Assembly (NCBI RefSeq): GCF_905207245.1
Contig: NZ_CAJLKP010000011.1
Location: 42,915-106,914 of the forward strand
From: an uncultured Bacteroides sp.
GTDB taxonomy: Bacteria > Bacteroidota > Bacteroidia > Bacteroidales > Bacteroidaceae
Direction of reading: 5' to 3'
Length of the DNA stretch: 64,000 nt
Shown here: piece after piece, positions 38,015-45,858 of the stretch
How the letters are laid out: the number at the start of each line of letters is the position of its first letter
Numbering within the stretch: the stretch's first letter is position 1
Notes under the pieces: model-generated
What the model saw: only the letters and a program-made list of their open reading frames with translations
Told to the model about the DNA's origin: nothing
Databases searched by the model: none
Translations under genes and position numbers: made by a program

Positions 38015-38079
38015 CAAATGTATCGGGCTTTAGTGGAAACCATGTGCATAATTTGTTGGTTTAGGTGGATTTTTTGTGG
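38015..38079 (-). promoter_or_regulatory. GH28 promoter: -7 box plus HTCS-operator candidate
   Basis: On the - strand, TACATTTG (38022-38015) is a perfect -7 box; its context ATACATTTGCAA is shared base for base with the SusC-2 promoter. CAAATTAT starts exactly 33 bp upstream (38055), preceded by CCACCTAAACCAA and CACAAAAAAT. ACAT replaces the -33 TTTG, as at SusC-2. Probable HTCS-dependent promoter. Confidence 0.62.
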
Positions 38080-38166
38080 TTTTGTCCTTTTCTTTGCACA
38101 CTTTCGGGGTTTTTATGCAGAAAGTTCATATCTTTAAATAAGATAGGCGGCATTTCAGCAAAGGCA

Positions 38167-38214
38167 AAAATAAGCAAGCTTATTTTGCTATGCGTTCAAT
38201 TTGCACTATCTTTG
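38167..38214 (+). promoter_or_regulatory. fabI promoter with overlapping palindrome
   Basis: TTTG (38184-38187), a 19-bp spacer and TATCTTTG (38207-38214) fit the Bacteroides -33/-7 consensus fully. AAAATAAGC-AA-GCTTATTTT (38167-38186) is a perfect 9-bp palindrome whose right arm overlaps the -33 box, so it could be an operator. The start codon is about 100 nt downstream. The remainder of the 505-bp gap holds the GH28 promoter and leader; no gene is seen. Confidence 0.6.
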
Positions 38215-38317
38215 CGACCTCAAAATCAGTGAACAAGGTGGAAAGATGCAAGATAACAAGGCGATGCCTTGCTTACTTGTTCCCTGAAAACCTTGTCAAC
38301 TTTTAATTATTATAGGT

Positions 38318-39175
38318 ATGAGTTACAATTTGTTGAAAGGAAAAAGAGGCATTATTTTCGGTGCTCTGAATGAGCAGTCCATTGCCTGGAAAGTAGCAGA
38401 AAAAGCTGTAGAAGAAGGTGCAACAATCACCTTGTCAAACACTCCGGTAGCAGTTCGCATGGGCGAAGTATCTGCACTGGCAGATAAATTGCAATGCGAA
38501 GTTATTCCCGCAGATGCTACAAGCGTAGAAGATTTGGAAAATGTATTTAAGCGTTCCGTAGAAGTGCTGGGCGGTCAGATTGACTTTGTGCTCCACTCTA
38601 TCGGCATGTCTCCCAATGTTCGCAAGAAACGCACGTATGATGATTTGGATTATGATATGCTGGACAAGACGCTGGATATTTCCGCCGTGTCTTTCCATAA
38701 GATGATACAGGCTGCCAAGAAGTTGAATGCCATTGCAGATTACGGCTCAATCCTTGCATTGAGCTATGTGGCTGCACAACGCACATTCTATGGTTACAAC
38801 GATATGGCAGATGCCAAGGCATTGTTGGAGTCCATTGCACGTAGCTTCGGTTATATCTATGGTCGCGAACATAATGTACGTGTCAATACAATCTCTCAGT
38901 CACCGACTATGACAACTGCAGGTTCGGGTGTGAAGGGGATGGATAAATTGTTCGATTTCGCCAACCGTATGTCTCCGTTGGGCAATGCATCAGCCGATGA
39001 ATGTGCCGACTATTGTATCGTGATGTTCTCCGACCTGACCCGTAAGGTGACTATGCAGAACTTATTCCACGATGGTGGTTTCTCCAGCGTAGGTATGAGT
39101 CTTCGTGCCATGGCCACTTATGAAAAAGGGCTGGATGAGTATATGGATGAAAATGGAAACATTATTTACGGTTAG
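38318..39175 (+). CDS. fabI: Enoyl-[acyl-carrier-protein] reductase (NADH)
   Basis: A 285-residue short-chain dehydrogenase of the FabI type. An N-terminal nucleotide-binding segment KRGIIFGALNEQSIAW (the divergent Gly-rich loop of FabI) is followed by the VLHSIGMSPN region. The catalytic YGYNDMADAK has Tyr-(X6)-Lys, and NTISQSPTMTTAGSG precedes the substrate loop. It reduces trans-2-enoyl-ACP in the last step of type II fatty-acid elongation. It is slightly longer than E. coli FabI (262) because of a C-terminal extension. It has a consensus promoter at 38184-38214. Confidence 0.96.
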   Translation: MSYNLLKGKRGIIFGALNEQSIAWKVAEKAVEEGATITLSNTPVAVRMGEVSALADKLQCEVIPADATSVEDLENVFKRSVEVLGGQIDFVLHSIGMSPNVRKKRTYDDLDYDMLDKTLDISAVSFHKMIQAAKKLNAIADYGSILALSYVAAQRTFYGYNDMADAKALLESIARSFGYIYGREHNVRVNTISQSPTMTTAGSGVKGMDKLFDFANRMSPLGNASADECADYCIVMFSDLTRKVTMQNLFHDGGFSSVGMSLRAMATYEKGLDEYMDENGNIIYG

Positions 39176-39190
39176 GCCGTAAAAGTTAAT

Positions 39191-39244
39191 AATGAAAGAA
39201 TTAATAATGAAAGGCTGTTTGCTTCCATTTTTAATTCTTTCATT
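39191..39244. repeat. Inverted repeat and CTTTCATT-rich spacer after fabI
   Basis: AATGAAAGAATTAA (39191-39204) and TTAATTCTTTCATT (39231-39244) are a perfect 14-bp inverted repeat with a 26-nt loop. Further TTTCATT copies follow up to 39289. It may act as the fabI terminator, although no T tract directly follows the stem. Confidence 0.6.
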
Positions 39245-39289
39245 CCTTTCCTTCCTCTTTCATTTTTTCATTCTTTCATTTCTTAATTT

Positions 39290-39994
39290 ATGATTCCTGC
39301 TCTTTATCTTTTGCCCGTCACTTTGGGGGATACCCCTATTGAAACTGTGTTGCCTTCTTATAATAAGGAGGTCATACTTGGTATTCGTCATTTCATTGTA
39401 GAAGATGTGCGTTCGGCGCGCCGCTTTCTGAAAAAGGTGGAACGGGAAATAGATATTGATACGTTGACTTTTTATCCGCTGAATAAGCATACATCGCCCG
39501 AGGATATTTCCGGTTATCTGAAACCGTTGATGGCAGGGCAATCTATGGGAGTGATTTCCGAAGCCGGTTGTCCGGCAGTGGCCGACCCGGGAGCGGATGT
39601 CGTGGCGATTGCCCAGAGGAACAACCTAAAAGTGGTTCCGTTGGTAGGACCGTCTTCCATTATCTTGTCTGTGATGGGCTCGGGATTCAACGGACAAAGT
39701 TTTGCTTTTCATGGCTATCTCCCCATCGAACCGGATGAGCGTGCCAAGAAACTGAAAACCTTGGAACAGCGAGTTTATGCCGAGCAACAGACACAGCTTT
39801 TCATTGAAACACCTTACCGCAATAATAAAATGGTGGATGATATTTTGCGTACCTGCCGCCCGCAAACCAAACTTTGTATTGCTGCGAACATTACGTGCGA
39901 AGGAGAGTATATCAAAACCAAAACAGTGAAAGAGTGGCAGGGAAAAGTTCCCGACCTTTCTAAAATTCCTTGTATTTTTCTCTTGTACAAATAA
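39290..39994 (+). CDS. SAM-dependent methyltransferase, RsmI-like (tetrapyrrole methylase superfamily)
   Basis: A 234-residue protein with the tetrapyrrole-methylase fold: LYLLPVTLGDTPIET at the start, a central SEAGCPAVADPGADVVAIA SAM-binding loop and LVGPSSIILSVMGSGFNGQSFAFHGYLP, the RsmI hallmark run. RsmI 2'-O-methylates C1402 of 16S rRNA. Bacteroidetes often carry a second, divergent paralogue, and this protein could be either, so no symbol is given. Its 3' end overlaps the convergent membrane-protein gene by 35 bp. It starts 114 bp after fabI. Confidence 0.82.
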   Translation: MIPALYLLPVTLGDTPIETVLPSYNKEVILGIRHFIVEDVRSARRFLKKVEREIDIDTLTFYPLNKHTSPEDISGYLKPLMAGQSMGVISEAGCPAVADPGADVVAIAQRNNLKVVPLVGPSSIILSVMGSGFNGQSFAFHGYLPIEPDERAKKLKTLEQRVYAEQQTQLFIETPYRNNKMVDDILRTCRPQTKLCIAANITCEGEYIKTKTVKEWQGKVPDLSKIPCIFLLYK

Positions 39995-41078
39995 CTTCTT
40001 TCAGATGCTCGTATTCATTCTCAAAGCAGCAGCTAAAGAAGTTCTTGCCTAAATTATGTTCTATCTGTTGGAAAGTCCAGAGCTTTCCATCTTTTATCTG
40101 CTTATCCCGTAAAAGATTGTCATCTTCTATATCAAGAAGGAAAAGGTAGATAAGCCGGTTTGTTACTTTATTTTCAAAATGATACATGATATTGAATTGT
40201 AAGTCCTGTATCGGAGCTTGTGGAAATGCCTGTTTCACAAGGCGGACGATGCTTTGTTCCAGAGTTTCTCCGTATAAGAGGTAGCACTCCATCGGCACAT
40301 CGGTTTTTCCCCGTTCGAGAATGCAACGTTGCGAACGCGGGCGTAGATAGAGCATGCCGTTGTGAGATACGGCAATACGGACTACCGGGTTGATATATTC
40401 ATTCTTCCGGTTGATGGCATCTACTGCCAGGCTTCTTCCGATGACATCTCCTTTCGTATTGACAATGGGAACAAAAGCAGTATGCTCCATCATTACGTTG
40501 AAATAGAGGATGCCGAACTGATTGAACAGTATACTCAATATAAATACGGCGGGCGGACAAAAACGGAACAGTACATTCCGGGCGGTATCACTTAAAGGAC
40601 CGGGAACCAGTATAGCTATGAAGATGGCCAGCAGATGGATGAAAGTGATAATGATAACCACCCGTGCAGATACAATGGCAGATTCCGCCCCCTGTGCAAA
40701 AAGCTGTTTGCAACATTTCTTTGATTGGGAAATCTGATGGGCAAGAAATCTTCTTCTGTTCAGGAAGATAACGACAATCGGTATGAGAGTGCTGATTTCC
40801 AACGTCAACGGAAACATGTCGCGAGTGGAGCAATCACCGAAGAAGAAAGTGGTAAGAGTTAATAACAGGAGCATTCCCGTAGTACAGTAAAGCAGGAAAT
40901 TGGGAATTCTGGCTCCTTTATTCCATAGTGTAAATAAACTATAAAGGACCCCTACACCTGCACCAATGTAGATGGAAATGTCTTGGGTTATGAATTCGCA
41001 TAATACAATAGATACGATAGCAGGGATAAATCCCAAAGACATATTGAACTTAGATGATAGAACTCCTTTTTTAGACAT
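39960..41078 (-). CDS. Six-helix membrane protein with a C-terminal, possibly degenerate Nudix-like domain
   Basis: A 372-residue protein. Six hydrophobic helices lie in residues about 15-205 (for example GAGVGVLYSLFTLW, LLYCTTGMLLLLTLTTFFF, VVIIITFIHLLAIFIAIL, AVFILSILFNQFGILYF). The soluble C-terminus (about 212-365) begins FVPIVNTKGDVIGRSLAVDAIN and continues PVVRIAVSHNGMLYLRPRS, LLYGETLEQSIVRLVKQAF and FLLDIEDD. This resembles a Nudix fold, but the usual GX5EX7REUXEEXGU box is not intact, so hydrolase activity is doubtful. The last 35 bp overlap the convergent RsmI-like gene. I do not know a function. Confidence 0.75.
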   Translation of the reverse strand: MSKKGVLSSKFNMSLGFIPAIVSIVLCEFITQDISIYIGAGVGVLYSLFTLWNKGARIPNFLLYCTTGMLLLLTLTTFFFGDCSTRDMFPLTLEISTLIPIVVIFLNRRRFLAHQISQSKKCCKQLFAQGAESAIVSARVVIIITFIHLLAIFIAILVPGPLSDTARNVLFRFCPPAVFILSILFNQFGILYFNVMMEHTAFVPIVNTKGDVIGRSLAVDAINRKNEYINPVVRIAVSHNGMLYLRPRSQRCILERGKTDVPMECYLLYGETLEQSIVRLVKQAFPQAPIQDLQFNIMYHFENKVTNRLIYLFLLDIEDDNLLRDKQIKDGKLWTFQQIEHNLGKNFFSCCFENEYEHLKEVICTREKYKEF

Positions 41079-41134
41079 TGCTACATTATTTTGTCGTTAT
41101 CTTATAGATAACAAATAAATAGAGCAATTGGTTT

Positions 41135-42004
41135 TTATTTCGTTTCTTTTTTATAAAATCTGATTTGTTTTTCGGCGTGGTAAGAGGAGCGTACTAAAGG
41201 TGCACTCTCTACTTGGTCGAAGCCTTTGGTTAAACCTGTCTCTTTGTAAGAAGCAAATTGTGCAGGGGTAACGTACTCTGCTACAGGATAGTGCTTGTGT
41301 GATGGCTGAAGGTATTGACCGATTGTCAATATCCGGCAACCCACCCGGCGCAGGTCGTCCATCAGTTCTTCCACTTCTTCCGGAGTTTCTCCCAACCCTG
41401 CCATAATGCCCGATTTGGCTGTTGTTCCGCTATCGGCTATTTGACGTATCACTTCCAGACTCGTATCATAACGGGCAGCACTGCGCACCAAGGGGGTGAT
41501 GCGTTTCACTGTTTCCATATTGTGGGAGATGATTTCCGGACAAGCCTCGATTACTTGTGCAACCAAATCTTTCTTTCCTTGGAAGTCCGGGATAAGTACT
41601 TCGACCGTGGTTTCGGGGTTCAGTCGTTTGATTTCCCGGATGGTACGCGCCCAGTGTGCTGCTCCGAGGTCGGGCAAATCATCCCGGTCTACGGAGGTGA
41701 TGACTGCATGAGATAGCTTCATCAAAGCTATGGACTCTGCCACATGGGTGGGTTCATCCGCATCCAGCGGAAGCGGTTTGCCTGTTTGGGTATTGCAGAA
41801 TTTGCAGCAACGGGTGCAGATGTCACCGCCTATCATGAAGGTGGCGGTTCCTTTTCCCCAGCATTCTCCCATGTTGGGGCAACGTCCGCTGCTGCAAATG
41901 GTGTGCAGGCAGTGGGAGTCGACGATACGTTTGGTTTCGGTGTACCGTTCGTTGGCTCCTATACTTATTTTAAGCCATTCGGGCTTGCGTATTCTGTCTG
42001 TCAT
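41135..42004 (-). CDS. lipA: Lipoyl synthase
   Basis: A 289-residue radical-SAM enzyme with two [4Fe-4S] sites: the auxiliary-cluster motif CSSGRCPNMGEC and the radical-SAM motif CTRCCKFC (C-x3-C-x2-C). It also has TCMIGG-like TFMIGGDIC, SVDRDDLPDLGA and the C-terminal RSSYHAE with the conserved Arg-Ser-Ser. It inserts two sulfurs into protein-bound octanoyl groups. Its start overlaps the stop of the upstream DPP-IV-type gene by 4 bp (ATGA), so the two are translationally coupled. Confidence 0.97.
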   Translation of the reverse strand: MTDRIRKPEWLKISIGANERYTETKRIVDSHCLHTICSSGRCPNMGECWGKGTATFMIGGDICTRCCKFCNTQTGKPLPLDADEPTHVAESIALMKLSHAVITSVDRDDLPDLGAAHWARTIREIKRLNPETTVEVLIPDFQGKKDLVAQVIEACPEIISHNMETVKRITPLVRSAARYDTSLEVIRQIADSGTTAKSGIMAGLGETPEEVEELMDDLRRVGCRILTIGQYLQPSHKHYPVAEYVTPAQFASYKETGLTKGFDQVESAPLVRSSYHAEKQIRFYKKETK

Positions 42005-44214
42005 TTCAACTCTTTCTCAAAGAAGTTCGTCAGTTTTGTATACAGGTGATAACGGGTATTGCCGCCATAGATACCGTGGTTGCGGTTCGTATAGACTTGC
42101 ATATCGAATTGCTTGTTCAGTTGCACCAGATGTTCTGCGTATTCAGCGCAATTCTGGAAATGAACATTATCGTCCGCCATGCCGTGAACTAACAATAAGT
42201 TTCCATTCAGATTGTTGGCATGTGTGAAGGCGGAAGAACTTTTGTATCCTTCGGCATTCTCCTGCGGGGTACGCATGAAGCGTTCGCCGTAGATGGTATC
42301 GTAATAATTCCAGTCGGTCACGGCAGCTACGGCAACTCCGGCTTTGAAGACGGGGGTACCTTCACTCATACTCATGATGGTCATGTATCCGCCGTAGCTC
42401 CATCCCCAGATGCCGATGCGGTTCTTGTCTACATATGGCTGGCTACCCATATATTGGGCGGTTGCCACTTGGTCTTTCGCTTCTTTTACACCCAGATTGA
42501 GATAGGTGCACTTCTCGAATTCCGCACCGCGTCCGCCTGTTCCGCGTCCGTCCACGCAGACGACAATGAAACCGCGGCTTGCCATGTAAGTCTCCCAACT
42601 GATAGCCCATGTGTCGAGCACTTGCTGGGAACCGGGACCGCTGTATTGATACAGAAGTACAGGATATTTCTTGGATGCGGAGAAATCTGTCGGTTTCATC
42701 ATCCAGCCGTTCAGCGTTACGCCGTCCTGCGTCTGGAAAGTGAAGAATTCCTTCTGGGGTATGTTGTATTTCGCCAGGGTTTGCTTCAATGGGTCGTTGG
42801 TTACCAGCGTACTCAATACTTTGCCTGTATTGTCGTTCAGGGTGATAACAGTAGGAGTACTCAGATTTGAATAGCGGTTCATGTAGTACTTCATGTTCGT
42901 GCTGAACTGGGCACTGTTGATACCGGGCTGAGCGGAAAGTTTAGTCTTCTTTCCCTTGCGGTCTATCTTATACACAGCTTGGCGGAGCGGGCTTTCTTCA
43001 TTGCTGATATAATAGAAGCTGTCATCAGCAGCATCCCAGCCTAAGAAGTTCTTTACTTCGTAGTTTCCGGCAGTGACTTGCTTAATCAGGTTGCCGCCCA
43101 TGCTGTACCAGTACAGATGGTTATAACCGCTCTTTTCGCTCAGATAACTAAAGTTATCGGGATAGAAAATAATATTGTCGAATACATTCTCCTTAATATA
43201 AGCATCGCTTTCGTCGCGCAACACCTGTTTGCAAACCGTGGAACGTGGGTCGCCGAAGTACATGTCCAAGCGGTTCTGATGACGGTTCAGCGTCACGATA
43301 GCCAGTTTGTTAGGGTCTTGTGTGAAGCGGATGCGCGGAATATACCCGTCAGCATCCATAGGCACCTGCATTTTGCGGGTTACTTTCGACTTGATGTCAA
43401 AGGTATGTACAGATACCTTTGAATTCGCTTCTCCGGTTTTGGGATATTTATAGGTATAATCACCCGGGTATTTCTCAAAGGCTGAGATATGGGGATTGCT
43501 TCCGGCAAAAACCGGGAAACTGTAAGAAGGTACGTCTGTCTCGTCAAAACGGATATAGGCCAGTATTTTACTGTCGGCACTGAATTCCAAAGCGCGGTTG
43601 AAGGAGAATTCTTCTTCATATACCCAGTCGGGAATGCCATTCAGCACAGCATTGCGTTTGCCATCTTCCGTAACCTGGCTTTCGCTGTTGCCATACAAGA
43701 ATTTTACGAGATAGATATTATTATCTCGCACGAAAGCAACCATCGTTCCGTCCGGTGAGAATACCGGTACCTGCTGCGGACCGCCGTCGGACAGTTTCTC
43801 CACTATATTGTTGATTTCTCCGTTGATGTTCCGTTTCAGACTATATATATAATGTATAGCGGTATAAGAATGGCGATAAATCGGAGTCTTTTCCGTAGCG
43901 ATGAGTAATTTGCCGCCATCCGGCGAAAAACTGTAGCTGTCGAATGTCTTGAACGGACATTCGCGGGCGGTAGCGGCATCAAATAATACTTCTACCTGTT
44001 TTCCCGTTTTGAAGGAATATTTGATAATCTGCGTTCCTGCCGCATTCATTTGTGAATAGTGTTCTCCGTCTCCGGGAATAGGAATCACTCCGTAAATGTT
44101 TTCAGCACGGAACTTACCCGATACAATGTCTTTTAAATCAAGTGCCTGACCGCCTTGCGCAAAACCTGCCAATGTGCAGAGGCAAAGAAGAATTGCAATA
44201 CTTATCTGTTTCAT
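42001..44214 (-). CDS. Prolyl oligopeptidase-family serine peptidase, DPP-IV type (S9)
   Basis: The start is taken at MKQISIAILLCLC (44214), which opens a signal peptide ending GFAQ; the longer frame to 44286 would run into the higA stop. In the 737-residue product, an N-terminal beta-propeller has SFNRALEFSADSKILAYIRFDE, and a C-terminal alpha/beta-hydrolase has GIWGWSYGGYM (nucleophile Ser), HGMADDNVH (Asp) and NRNHGIYGG (His). It is a periplasmic dipeptidyl peptidase releasing X-Pro or X-Ala dipeptides, common in Bacteroides. It is coupled to lipA by a 4-bp overlap and lies 55 bp after higA. Confidence 0.94.
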   Translation of the reverse strand: MKQISIAILLCLCTLAGFAQGGQALDLKDIVSGKFRAENIYGVIPIPGDGEHYSQMNAAGTQIIKYSFKTGKQVEVLFDAATARECPFKTFDSYSFSPDGGKLLIATEKTPIYRHSYTAIHYIYSLKRNINGEINNIVEKLSDGGPQQVPVFSPDGTMVAFVRDNNIYLVKFLYGNSESQVTEDGKRNAVLNGIPDWVYEEEFSFNRALEFSADSKILAYIRFDETDVPSYSFPVFAGSNPHISAFEKYPGDYTYKYPKTGEANSKVSVHTFDIKSKVTRKMQVPMDADGYIPRIRFTQDPNKLAIVTLNRHQNRLDMYFGDPRSTVCKQVLRDESDAYIKENVFDNIIFYPDNFSYLSEKSGYNHLYWYSMGGNLIKQVTAGNYEVKNFLGWDAADDSFYYISNEESPLRQAVYKIDRKGKKTKLSAQPGINSAQFSTNMKYYMNRYSNLSTPTVITLNDNTGKVLSTLVTNDPLKQTLAKYNIPQKEFFTFQTQDGVTLNGWMMKPTDFSASKKYPVLLYQYSGPGSQQVLDTWAISWETYMASRGFIVVCVDGRGTGGRGAEFEKCTYLNLGVKEAKDQVATAQYMGSQPYVDKNRIGIWGWSYGGYMTIMSMSEGTPVFKAGVAVAAVTDWNYYDTIYGERFMRTPQENAEGYKSSSAFTHANNLNGNLLLVHGMADDNVHFQNCAEYAEHLVQLNKQFDMQVYTNRNHGIYGGNTRYHLYTKLTNFFEKELK

Positions 44215-44269
44215 AATTTTGATTGATTTCTTTAGTGGGTGGATATGGGAATAAATTATTAAAAGAAGA

Positions 44270-44578
44270 CTATAACAAGGAAGCACACATTTTGCGTATT
44301 TCGTGTAGTCTATTATTCAGCGTACTTTCTTTACGGGCGACAGCCATATTGTAACGGGTTTGCATGTTGACAAGCAGTTCCGCATTAATATCCAAAGCCG
44401 CTTCCACCATTAAGGCAAAGTCGCTGGTTATGGGGCGTTTTCCGTTTAGTATCTCATTGAGCATAGTATAGGATACTCCTAAAACTTCTGAAAATTTCTT
44501 TTGAGAGATTTTACGGCATTCTAATTCTTCTTTCAAAACATCTCCCGGATGCGTTGGTATTCTTTTTACTGTATTCAT
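44270..44578 (-). CDS. higA: HigA-type antitoxin (XRE-family HTH)
   Basis: A 102-residue protein with the HigA signature RIPTHPGDVLKEELE, followed by an HTH (SQKKFSEVLGVSYTMLNEILNGKRPIT). The C-terminus is helical. It should neutralise the HigB toxin encoded 4 bp upstream and repress the operon by binding the palindrome at 44934-44956. Toxin-first gene order is the usual higBA arrangement. Confidence 0.9.
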   Translation of the reverse strand: MNTVKRIPTHPGDVLKEELECRKISQKKFSEVLGVSYTMLNEILNGKRPITSDFALMVEAALDINAELLVNMQTRYNMAVARKESTLNNRLHEIRKMCASLL

Positions 44579-44582
44579 AATT

Positions 44583-44894
44583 TTATTGATAATGATTGGT
44601 TATATCCAATACGGTACATATTGTTACAACTGTCTCGCTTCCTTCTTTTTTTATTTTGAATTCCAGTCGATAATGATAGTCTATACGTATAGAGAAGCTA
44701 TCTTTACCATGCAGTGCCTCGAAATTTAATGAGTTGAAGACGAATAAGTCTTCAATTCTTGTTGCTCCCGTCAAGGTATCTATACGTTTCTGGTATTTCT
44801 TTACTACAGATGTATCAAAGCGGTGTTTCTTATCCTTGCATTTGCCATCTTCATAAAGGTCACGCAGATAGTCTTTGTCATATTCAATAATCAT
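44583..44894 (-). CDS. higB: HigB-type toxin (RelE superfamily mRNA interferase)
   Basis: A 103-residue protein of RelE fold: VVKKYQKRIDTLTGA, NFEALHGKDSFSIRIDYHYRLEFKI and a closing beta-strand TVVTICTVLDITNHYQ. RelE/HigB toxins cut mRNA in the ribosome. The Arg/Lys and His/Tyr of IRIDYHYRLEF are the likely active-site residues. Its stop is 4 bp before higA. On the - strand a perfect -7 box TATCTTTG (44920-44913) lies upstream. Confidence 0.86.
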   Translation of the reverse strand: MIIEYDKDYLRDLYEDGKCKDKKHRFDTSVVKKYQKRIDTLTGATRIEDLFVFNSLNFEALHGKDSFSIRIDYHYRLEFKIKKEGSETVVTICTVLDITNHYQ

Positions 44895-44912
44895 TGTTCT
44901 ATCTTTATGTTA

Positions 44913-44956
44913 CAAAGATAACTCTAATTTGAGATATTCACTCATTTAGTGAATAT
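44913..44956 (-). promoter_or_regulatory. higBA promoter and operator palindrome
   Basis: On the - strand, TATCTTTG (44920-44913) is a perfect -7 box. ATATTCACT (44934-44942) and AGTGAATAT (44948-44956) form a 9-bp palindrome with a 5-bp spacer that covers the -33 position. This is the expected layout for autorepression by HigA. Confidence 0.65.
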
Positions 44957-44973
44957 TTATTTTGTTTTATTCA

Positions 44974-45020
44974 ATAAAAAAAGCCCGTCCAGCTTTGTGG
45001 GGGCAAAGCTGAGGCGGGCT
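44974..45020 (-). terminator. Terminator of the ROK-MFS-SIS operon
   Basis: AGCCCGTCCAGCTTTG (44982-44997) pairs with CAAAGCTGAGGCGGGCT (45004-45020) with one bulge or mismatch. On the - strand the stem is followed by a run of seven T, about 40 bp after the SIS gene stop. Confidence 0.85.
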
Positions 45021-45060
45021 ACCGTCACTCATAGATGATGATTAGGGTCGTCTGTTGTTT

Positions 45061-45822
45061 TTAGAGGATTTTTACTTTTTTCTGATACTCGGCAATGGCT
45101 GCATCCAGACGTTCATGAGCCGTTGTATCGCCCGGAACATTATGTGACGGGTGTATGTACAATTGTACGCCACGGTCTGCCAGAATCTCGGCAACGGTGG
45201 TGATGGTCATCCATACCATAGTCACAAAGCTTAGAGTAGACAACGGACCTACCTTGTCAAAGTGGTTCTTCAAAGGCACGGAAGCATCTACCAAAGGCAC
45301 GCACGAGTCAACTACGATGTCTGCAAGCTGAAACAGGTTCTTACCGCTGGAATGACGGCTTGCCTTGTCGCCCGTTTCTCCGGCCGAACCGTAAACAATC
45401 ACTTTCATACCGCGTTTCTTTGCTTCCAGTGCCACGTCGATATTCACTGCATTGATGCCTGTGTGAGAGAAAATCCAGAGGCAATCTTTGGAATCGAAAT
45501 CGTAATTCTTCATGATTGCTTGTCCGTAGCCTTCGGTTCTTTCCAGAAAAAGGAATTGGTGGATACCCATCTGGCCGATGATTTGTGTAAAGAATGTCAG
45601 CGGGAGTTCGCATAGCGGGTGGAAACCTACGAAGCTACCAATGCGCGGATACATTTCCTCAACAGGGATAGTAGCGTGACCGCATCCGAACGTGTGTACC
45701 CAGCGTCCGGCCTCGATAGAGTCTGCCATAACGGTGGCTGCCTTTTTGATATTCTCCAATTGCGTGGCTTCCAGTTTTTCCATGATGCCATGCGCGTTTT
45801 TTAACCATTCTAATGCTAACAT
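45061..45822 (-). CDS. SIS-domain phosphosugar-binding protein (UPF0309-like)
   Basis: A 253-residue cytosolic protein with one SIS domain: a helical N-terminus (MLALEWLKNAHGIMEKLE), VHTFGCGHATIPVEEM, then IFSHTGINAVNIDVALEAKKRGMKVIVYGSAGETG, the sugar-phosphate-binding strand-loop-helix. SIS proteins isomerise or bind phosphosugars such as GlcNAc-6-P or MurNAc-6-P. As last gene of a kinase-transporter-SIS operon, it probably handles the phosphorylated form of the imported sugar. The exact substrate is unknown. Confidence 0.82.
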   Translation of the reverse strand: MLALEWLKNAHGIMEKLEATQLENIKKAATVMADSIEAGRWVHTFGCGHATIPVEEMYPRIGSFVGFHPLCELPLTFFTQIIGQMGIHQFLFLERTEGYGQAIMKNYDFDSKDCLWIFSHTGINAVNIDVALEAKKRGMKVIVYGSAGETGDKASRHSSGKNLFQLADIVVDSCVPLVDASVPLKNHFDKVGPLSTLSFVTMVWMTITTVAEILADRGVQLYIHPSHNVPGDTTAHERLDAAIAEYQKKVKIL

Positions 45823-45858
45823 AATTTTTTTGTTTTTTTAGGGGGTAAATAATTTCTT

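Noticed and set aside
44215..44286. Longer N-terminus of the DPP-IV-type peptidase
   Set aside because: It overlaps the end of higA and precedes a clean signal peptide start at 44214.
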